Of a stretch of 12,533 bases of DNA, positions 7,472 through 12,533 are shown one piece after another. The notes under the pieces were generated by a model. That model saw only the letters and a list, made by a program, of their open reading frames with translations. It did not search any database and was not told the origin of the DNA. The stretch's first letter is position 1; each line of letters starts with the position of its first letter. The translations under genes were made by a program, and so were the position numbers. The stretch is from Betaproteobacteria bacterium (GTDB lineage: Bacteria > Pseudomonadota > Gammaproteobacteria > Burkholderiales > Sulfuriferulaceae), in contig DMQT01000242.1 in NCBI GenBank assembly GCA_003455595.1, positions 1 to 12,533 of the forward strand, read 5' to 3'.

Positions 7472-8083
7472 TTAATGATGCCCGGCGGATGCACGTACCA
7501 GATAGTCAAGATGCAGTTTTTGTACGGCGCTGTGCAGCGTTTCCAGCGCACCGTCATTCACCAGCAGATCGTCAGCTTGGCGCACGCGTTCACTGCGCGT
7601 CAACTGGTTACACATAATGGACTGTACTTCCGCTTTACTCAACTGACTACGCGCCATCGTGCGGGCTATTTGATCGGCTTCGGGGCAGTCTACTACGAGC
7701 ACTCTTTGTACCAGCGGCAGGTATTGACGGGTTTCCAGTAGCAAGGGTACGACTAATAATGCGTAAGACGCACGTACTTGCGCCAATGCCGCCTCTACCT
7801 GGGTGCGGATGAGGGGATGCAAAATGGCTTCCAGTTGCGCTTTCTCAGCTGGATCAGTAAAGATCAGCTGACGCATTTTGGAACGCACCAGCGCGCCGCT
7901 GGCATCCACAAAATCCGCACCAAACGTTGCGCGTATCGCAGGCATGGCTGCACCATCGGCTGCGGTTAACTCGCGTGAAATATCGTCGGTATCAACCACC
8001 CCAGCGCCCAATTCAGCGAAAAATCGCGCCACGGTGGTTTTGCCGCAACCGATTCCGCCCGTCATGCCGACGCAATACACCAC
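7472..8083 (-). CDS. coaE: Dephospho-CoA kinase
   Basis: Phosphorylates the 3'-hydroxyl of dephospho-CoA with ATP, the last step of coenzyme A synthesis. The 203 residues match the usual length (E. coli 206). Seen: the P-loop GGIGCGKT at 9-16, DTDDISREL at 31-39 (substrate aspartate region), an ILHPLIR motif at about 86-92, VVPLLLET in the CoA-binding region and a lid region with MARSQLS. The start is GTG: GTG 8083 is followed at once by a second GTG, and GGTAG in the end of pilD could serve as ribosome binding site. It begins 1 nt after the pilD stop, the conserved pilD-coaE arrangement, and is probably co-transcribed with the pilus genes. Confidence 0.96.
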   Translation of the reverse strand: MVYCVGMTGGIGCGKTTVARFFAELGAGVVDTDDISRELTAADGAAMPAIRATFGADFVDASGALVRSKMRQLIFTDPAEKAQLEAILHPLIRTQVEAALAQVRASYALLVVPLLLETRQYLPLVQRVLVVDCPEADQIARTMARSQLSKAEVQSIMCNQLTRSERVRQADDLLVNDGALETLHSAVQKLHLDYLVRASAGHH

Positions 8084-8084
8084 G

Positions 8085-8945
8085 CTAGATGCTACCTAGA
8101 TAGGCCTGCAGAATACGTTCGCCCCAGAACAGGGCAACCAGGCCAGCGCCGGCAAGATAGGGGCCAAACGGAATCGGCACCGAGCGCCCACGTCGGGCCA
8201 GTACGATCAGGCCGATGCCGACCACTGCACCGATCACAGAAGACAGCAGAATGACTACAGGCAGAACCTTCCAGCCCAGCCAGGCACCGATTGCAGCCAG
8301 CAACTTGAAGTCGCCATAGCCCATGCCTTCTTTGCCGGTCACCAGCTTGAACAACCAGTAGACGCTCCATAAAATCAGGTAGCCGAGTACTGCGCCGACG
8401 ACTGCATCGGCCAGCGGCACGTATACGCCCGTTAGGTTGAACAACAATCCCAGCCAGAGCAAGGGCAGCGTGATGCTGTCGGGCAACAGTTGCGTATCGA
8501 AATCGACGAAGCTCAGCGCCACCAGTGCCCAGATAAACAGCAACGCCCCGGCAGCAGCCCAGCCAAAGCCGAAATGCCAGGCGGCAAACGCGGAAAGTAT
8601 GCCGGTGATCAGTTCAACCAGCGGATATCGGGCACTGATATGAATGCCGCAGCCTGCGCACTTGCCGCGCAGCCAGACGTAACTCAACAAGGGGATATTC
8701 TCCAGCGCACCAATCGCATGGCCGCAGGCGGGGCAGGCGGAACGCGGCACGACCAGATTGTAGGAACTGGCCGCAGGGGCTTCCTCATCGCGCAAAACCG
8801 CGCATTGTTCTGTCCACTCGCGCGCCATCATTTTAGGCAGGCGATGAATGACCACATTCAGGAAGCTGCCCACCAGCAGACCCAGCAGGCCGCATACCAC
8901 GGCAAATACAAGCGCATCCGCGCCAAACAAATCGAACAGGGTCAT
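8085..8945 (-). CDS. pilD: Type IV prepilin peptidase / N-methyltransferase
   Basis: An inner-membrane aspartyl protease (A24 family) that removes the leader of type IV prepilins, and of type II secretion pseudopilins where present, and N-methylates the new N terminus. Seen: a first membrane helix at about 12-32 followed by GSFLNVVIHRLP. A cytoplasmic methylase loop has two zinc-type pairs (C71/C74 in CPAC, C96/C99 in CAGC). The catalytic aspartates fit D148 in FVDFDTQLLPD and D212 in GMGYGDFKLL. Several further membrane helices follow. The protein has 286 residues from ATG 8945; an in-frame TTG at 8954 would add three. Only 20 nt separate it from pilC, and coaE follows 1 nt after its stop. 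Confidence 0.96.
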   Translation of the reverse strand: MTLFDLFGADALVFAVVCGLLGLLVGSFLNVVIHRLPKMMAREWTEQCAVLRDEEAPAASSYNLVVPRSACPACGHAIGALENIPLLSYVWLRGKCAGCGIHISARYPLVELITGILSAFAAWHFGFGWAAAGALLFIWALVALSFVDFDTQLLPDSITLPLLWLGLLFNLTGVYVPLADAVVGAVLGYLILWSVYWLFKLVTGKEGMGYGDFKLLAAIGAWLGWKVLPVVILLSSVIGAVVGIGLIVLARRGRSVPIPFGPYLAGAGLVALFWGERILQAYLGSI

Positions 8946-8965
8946 GGAATTCAACGCGCCAGGAC

Positions 8966-10195
8966 TTAACCCACCACACTGCCCATTTTGAAGATCGGCA
9001 GGTACATGGCTATCACCATGCCGCCAATCAGCGTGCCCAGTACCACCATGATAATCGGCTCCATCAAGCTGGACAGCGATTCGACCGCATCATCGACGTC
9101 GCGTTCGAAAAAGTCGGCCACCTTGCCCAGCATCGAGTCCAGCGCGCCGGATTCTTCGCCAATTGCCACCATCTGCTGCACCATGTTGGGGAAAATGCCA
9201 CTGTTCTGCATGGCCACGGTCAGGCTGGTGCCCGTACTGACTTCGCTGCGAATTTTCATCGTGGCTTCATAGAACACGTGATTGCCTGCTGCGCCTGCGA
9301 CCGAAGTGAGCGCCTCCACCAACGGCACACCAGCAGCGAACATGGTGGACAAGGTGCGGGTCCAGCGTGCGATGGCTGCTTTTTCAATCAATGGCCCGAA
9401 AATCGGTATTTTGAGCATCGCCCTGTCCATGATGGCCTGCATTTTTTTGGAACGTTTCCAGGTGTAGAAGAAAAACCAGAAACCACCGCCGATGGTGCCA
9501 AAAATCAGCCACCAATACTTCACAAAGATATCCGAGATATTCATCATAATCAGCGTTGGTGCGGGCAGGTCAGCGCCGAAACTGCTGAACAGCTCCTTGA
9601 ACGCCGGAATCACGAACAGCATGATGACTGCCGTGATGACAAATGCGACCACAATCACCGCCGCCGGATAAAACAGTGCGGATTTGATTTTGCCTTTGAT
9701 GGCAAGGATTTTTTCTTTATACGTCGCCAGCCGATCCAGCACGCTGTCCAGAATGCCGGCTTGTTCACCCGCATTCACCAGGTTAATGTAGAGCTGGTCG
9801 AAATACAGCGGGTGCTTGCCGAATGCCTGGCTCATGCTGCTGCCCGTTTCAATACTGCTTTTGATCTCCGCCAGCAGCTTCTGCACCGCCGGATTGGCGT
9901 GTCCGCGCGACACGATATCGAACGCCTGCAACAATGGCACGCCGGATTTCATCATGGTGGCCAATTGGCGAGTAAACAACGCCACGTCTTTTTCGGTGAT
10001 TTTTTTGCTACGGCCAAAAGTGCTCTGCTTTTTGACCTTGCTCACCGTTATACCCTGGTGACGCAAGCGCGAGCGGACCTCGGCTTCGCCGCCGGCGAGC
10101 ATTTCACCTTTTCTTTTTTGGCTTTTCTTGTCGACACCTTCCCAGACAAAAGGGGTTTCTTTTTTAATCAAAGCCGTACTTTTTGCTACTGCCAT
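8966..10195 (-). CDS. pilC: Type IV pilus inner-membrane platform protein PilC
   Basis: Forms the inner-membrane base that couples the PilB/PilT motors to pilin insertion. The 409 residues contain an N-terminal cytoplasmic segment (PFVWEGVDKKSQKRKGEM) and two GspF/T2SSF repeats. Repeat one begins at about 76 with FTRQLATMMKSGVPLLQAF, and repeat two at about 277 with RWTRTLSTMFAAGVPLVEA. Membrane helices lie at about 170-195 and 225-245 and at the C terminus (MVVLGTLIGGMVIAMYLPIF). A GspF role is possible on fold alone, but the neighbouring pilB and pilD and the N-terminal sequence favour the pilus. ATG start with GGGG six bases upstream. It follows pilB by 82 nt. Confidence 0.95.
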   Translation of the reverse strand: MAVAKSTALIKKETPFVWEGVDKKSQKRKGEMLAGGEAEVRSRLRHQGITVSKVKKQSTFGRSKKITEKDVALFTRQLATMMKSGVPLLQAFDIVSRGHANPAVQKLLAEIKSSIETGSSMSQAFGKHPLYFDQLYINLVNAGEQAGILDSVLDRLATYKEKILAIKGKIKSALFYPAAVIVVAFVITAVIMLFVIPAFKELFSSFGADLPAPTLIMMNISDIFVKYWWLIFGTIGGGFWFFFYTWKRSKKMQAIMDRAMLKIPIFGPLIEKAAIARWTRTLSTMFAAGVPLVEALTSVAGAAGNHVFYEATMKIRSEVSTGTSLTVAMQNSGIFPNMVQQMVAIGEESGALDSMLGKVADFFERDVDDAVESLSSLMEPIIMVVLGTLIGGMVIAMYLPIFKMGSVVG

Positions 10196-10277
10196 ATCGA
10201 GCCCCGCGAACCGGAAACAAAGGTTTTCTAATTAGTTATTACGGCTTGCCATGTTTGAACTTGAGCTGTAAGCCGGT

Positions 10278-11993
10278 TTATTCGTTTGTTACCGCTTCAA
10301 TTTCTTCCAGCGAAGTCTGGCCGGACCTAACCTTTATCAAACCCGCCTCGCGCAAGGTGCGCACCCCTTCGCGCCGCGCTTGGTCGGCAATGTCTATCGC
10401 ATTACCATTTTTCATGATAATCCGCGTCATTTCATCGGTGATCGGCATCACCTGATAAATGCCCACGCGCCCCTTGTAACCGGTGTTTTTACATATCTCA
10501 CAGCCCACCGGATGGTAAGGCTGCCAGCTGCCATCCAGGTCCGCTTCCTTGAACCCCGCACGCAGCAGCGCTTCGCGCGGAATCGCTTTGGCCTGCTTGC
10601 AGCTGCACAGGCGGCGCGCCAGCCGCTGCGCGGTAATCAGGATGACACTGGAGGCGATATTGAACGGCGCGACACCCATGTTCATCAGGCGTGTCAATGT
10701 GGTCGGTGCGTCGTTGGTGTGCAGCGTTGACAACACCATATGCCCGGTTTGCGCGGCCTTGATGGCAATGTCTGCCGTTTCCAGATCGCGGATCTCGCCC
10801 ACCATGATAATGTCAGGATCTTGGCGCAAGAAGGCGCGCAAGGCATTGGAGAAATTCAGCCCGGCCTTGTCGTTGACGTTGACCTGATTGATGCCGGGCA
10901 AGTTAATTTCAGCCGGGTCTTCTGCGGTGGAGATGTTCACGCCCGGTTTGTTGAGTATGTTAAGACAGGTGTATAGCGACACCGTCTTGCCGCTACCGGT
11001 AGGGCCGGTGACCAGCACCATGCCATAGGGACGCTGCACCGCATTCAACAGAATTTCACGCTGGTCCGGATCATACCCCAGCGCATCAATGCCCATTTGC
11101 GCGCTGGCCGGATCCAAAATACGCATGACAATTTTTTCACCATACAGCGTTGGCAATGAGCTGACACGGAAATCAATTGCACGATTTTTCGACAACACCA
11201 GCTTCATTCGGCCGTCTTGCGGCACGCGTTTTTCAGCGATGTCAAGCTTCGAGATGACTTTAATCCGTGAGGATATTTTGTCCTTAATAGCGATGGGTGG
11301 CTGCGCGACTTCGTACAGTATCCCGTCCAGACGGTAACGAATACGATAAAACTTTTCGAATGGTTCGAAGTGTATGTCCGATACGCCTGCGTTGATGGCG
11401 TCGAGCAGGATTTTTTGCAGGTAACGCACAATCGGCGCATCGTCGATTTCGGCACCGGCTGCGTCGTCGCCTTTGGCCAGCGCGTCATCGTCGGTGAATT
11501 CCAGATTGATGTCTTCATCGCCCAGGTTGTCGAGCACGCTGACGCTGCTCTCACTAAACTGCTCGATCAACTTACCCAGCTTGTCGTCTTCCACAACGAC
11601 AATATCGACACCCAGATTGGTCTGAAACTTGACCTCGTCAACCGCCTGCATGTTGGTCGGATCAGAAACTGCAATCGACAGCCGATTGCCGCGCTGATAC
11701 AAAGCCATGACCCGGCGCCGCGTAATCAGCTTGGTGTCTAGCAGGCCTTTGGGCAATACGTCATGATCCAGCGCAGCCAGATCAAAATAGGGGACACCGA
11801 ATTGCGCCGCCGCAAATTCAGCCACCACCGCTGGTTTGAATTTTTTCACGCTGATCAGTTGGGTAACGAATCCCTCGCCTATGCTGACAGCCTGTTGTGC
11901 CAGCGCGACTGCCTCAGCCTCGGTCAGCCATTTTTCGTTGATCAGTGCACGTGCCAAGCCAGACAAGTTGGCATTCGTCATGTTTGCTGACAT
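10278..11993 (-). CDS. pilB: Type IV pilus assembly (extension) ATPase PilB
   Basis: A hexameric cytoplasmic AAA+ ATPase that powers pilus extension. Numbering is from ATG 11993 (571 residues). Seen: the N-terminal GspE/MshEN-like domain (about 45-145), SDIHFEPFEKFYRIRYRLDG at about 205-224, Walker A GPTGSGKT at 330-337, Walker B with the catalytic glutamate IIMVGE at 395-400, and the His box HMVLSTLHTN at 418-427. Four cysteines of the zinc site follow (C463, C465 and C498, C501). The first pair is spaced CxC (LCSCK) rather than CxxC. NTGYKGR follows at 503-509. The frame stays open to a TTG at 12011 (six more residues); the ATG is preferred because it lies just behind a candidate promoter and an AGGA. 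A short acidic linker at 158-185 is rich in Asp and Glu. Confidence 0.96.
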   Translation of the reverse strand: MSANMTNANLSGLARALINEKWLTEAEAVALAQQAVSIGEGFVTQLISVKKFKPAVVAEFAAAQFGVPYFDLAALDHDVLPKGLLDTKLITRRRVMALYQRGNRLSIAVSDPTNMQAVDEVKFQTNLGVDIVVVEDDKLGKLIEQFSESSVSVLDNLGDEDINLEFTDDDALAKGDDAAGAEIDDAPIVRYLQKILLDAINAGVSDIHFEPFEKFYRIRYRLDGILYEVAQPPIAIKDKISSRIKVISKLDIAEKRVPQDGRMKLVLSKNRAIDFRVSSLPTLYGEKIVMRILDPASAQMGIDALGYDPDQREILLNAVQRPYGMVLVTGPTGSGKTVSLYTCLNILNKPGVNISTAEDPAEINLPGINQVNVNDKAGLNFSNALRAFLRQDPDIIMVGEIRDLETADIAIKAAQTGHMVLSTLHTNDAPTTLTRLMNMGVAPFNIASSVILITAQRLARRLCSCKQAKAIPREALLRAGFKEADLDGSWQPYHPVGCEICKNTGYKGRVGIYQVMPITDEMTRIIMKNGNAIDIADQARREGVRTLREAGLIKVRSGQTSLEEIEAVTNE

Positions 11994-12021
11994 ATTCCTG
12001 ATAACTTTCAATAATGGTTGA

Positions 12022-12051
12022 TTTATGCATCGAGTTGATGCTATCTGTCAG
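12022..12051 (-). promoter_or_regulatory. Candidate sigma-70 promoter for pilB
   Basis: On the minus strand, CTGACA (12051-12046, five of six) and CATAAA (12027-12022, four of six) are separated by 18 nt. This predicts a start near 12015 and a leader of about 22 nt before ATG 11993, which argues against the TTG start at 12011. Both hexamers lie in or beside the palindromes described separately. Called by eye. Confidence 0.4.
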
Positions 12052-12055
12052 ATAG
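12027..12055. repeat. Two abutting 15-bp palindromes upstream of pilB
   Basis: GCATC-GAGTT-GATGC (12027-12041) is followed directly by CTATCTG-T-CAGATAG (12041-12055, a perfect 7-bp dyad around one base). They share the base at 12041. Each could form a small hairpin in RNA or a dyad operator in DNA. There is no T-run, so a terminator for the upstream CBS-domain gene is less likely. Confidence 0.55.
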
Positions 12056-12103
12056 TGCGCTGAACACCTTGGTTTGTAAATAAATTCAGCGGCCAGAAAA
12101 GCC

Positions 12104-12533
12104 TTACTCTGCGACTGAAATAGGGAAAATCCGCGCCACTTTAACCGCACGTTCCTGCACTTGGACAATTTCAACTGCATAATTGGCAATCTTGAGGGTA
12201 GTGCCAGGTTCAGGAATGTCTTCCAAATGCTCCAACACCAGACCATTTAACGTCCGGGGCCCTTCTGTGGGTAGATGTAAATCCAGTTTCCTGTTAATAC
12301 TGCGAATCAGACTGCTACCTTCTACCAGCCAGCTGCCGTCTGGCTGGGCAATGAAACCAGCCAGCTGTGCAGGAGAATGCGTGGTGAACTCTCCAACAAT
12401 TTCTTCGAGTATGTCTTCCAGGGTGACCAACCCCATCAACTCGCCATACTCATCGACAACCAGCCCCACGCGACGCTGATTTTCCTGAAAATGCCGCAAT
12501 TGCGTAAATAGCGGCGTGCCTGAAGGAATGAAA
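12104..12533 (-). CDS. CNNM/CorC (HlyC/CorC family) CBS-domain transporter, C-terminal part
   Basis: The 3' end of a gene that continues beyond the right edge; 142 codons are visible. Seen: the end of the CBS pair, FIPSGTPLFTQLRHFQ then RRVGLVVDEYGELMG and VTLEDILEEIVGEF. The CorC/HlyC C-terminal transporter-associated domain follows (GSWLVEGSSLIRSINR through RTLNGLVLEHLEDIPEPGT to VKVARIFP). In full-length members an N-terminal DUF21 membrane domain precedes these; it lies outside the window, so the membrane-bound (CNNM-like magnesium/cobalt transport) and short soluble CorC forms cannot be separated here. pilB starts 110 nt downstream on the same strand. Confidence 0.9.
   Translation of the reverse strand, partial: FIPSGTPLFTQLRHFQENQRRVGLVVDEYGELMGLVTLEDILEEIVGEFTTHSPAQLAGFIAQPDGSWLVEGSSLIRSINRKLDLHLPTEGPRTLNGLVLEHLEDIPEPGTTLKIANYAVEIVQVQERAVKVARIFPISVAE

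Noticed and set aside
9278..10231. Long plus-strand open frame opposite pilC (317 codons)
   Set aside because: Antisense to well-conserved T2SSF repeats, with a composition typical of a shadow frame and no recognisable domain.
10196..10277. Possible terminator or separate promoter between pilB and pilC
   Set aside because: Only a 6-bp CGGCTT/AAGCCG dyad with a 22-nt loop and no T-run is present, and no acceptable -35/-10 or sigma-54 pair was found.
1..12533. Search for a new defence, mobile or biosynthetic system
   Set aside because: Every gene belongs to a well-known housekeeping or pilus family, composition is even apart from slightly AT-richer zapD/yacG, and there are no repeats, integrases, toxin-antitoxin pairs or unexplained gaps over 200 bp.

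Overview
The window is an ordinary, densely packed stretch of bacterial chromosome, moderately GC-rich, with twelve protein-coding genes and no tRNA, rRNA, CRISPR array, insertion sequence, phage gene or transferred island that I can see. The gene set and order fit a betaproteobacterium: zapD and yacG beside coaE and the type IV pilus trio pilD-pilC-pilB, plus an NDUFA9-type epimerase next to a bacterial cca. Order or family cannot be fixed from the sequence alone; Nitrosomonadales-like is a guess.

Left block (1-5584, all minus strand). Read in the direction of transcription it is ilvA (threonine deaminase), a Slt70-type lytic transglycosylase coupled to it by a TGATG stop/start overlap, a weak terminator-like hairpin, an NDUFA9-family NAD(P)-binding epimerase-like protein, then cca (tRNA nucleotidyltransferase), which runs off the left edge. 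The 3' part of cca carries two apparent one-base insertions about 95 bp apart, so the protein as read stops at 290 residues within its HD domain.

Centre (5585-6361). A 111-bp intergenic region separates divergent ilvA and rpiA (ribose-5-phosphate isomerase A, the only plus-strand gene). Candidate sigma-70 promoters for the two genes lie back to back with overlapping -35 boxes. rpiA converges on yacG, and the two stop codons overlap.

Right block (6358-12533, all minus strand). In transcription order it is a partial CNNM/CorC-type CBS-domain protein at the right edge, pilB, pilC, pilD, coaE, then zapD and yacG. pilD-coaE and zapD-yacG are tightly packed (1-nt gap and 4-nt overlap). pilB, pilC and pilD supply the extension motor, inner-membrane platform and prepilin peptidase of a type IV pilus; no pilin gene is present. 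coaE makes coenzyme A, ZapD bundles FtsZ, and YacG inhibits gyrase. Candidate promoters with striking palindromes precede pilB and zapD.

I found no credible new multi-gene system. The points worth a second look are the double frameshift in cca, the dyad symmetries that coincide with the candidate pilB and zapD promoters, the shared ilvA/rpiA promoter region, and a strong hairpin inside yacG just after the rpiA stop. All promoter, terminator and operator calls were made by eye.
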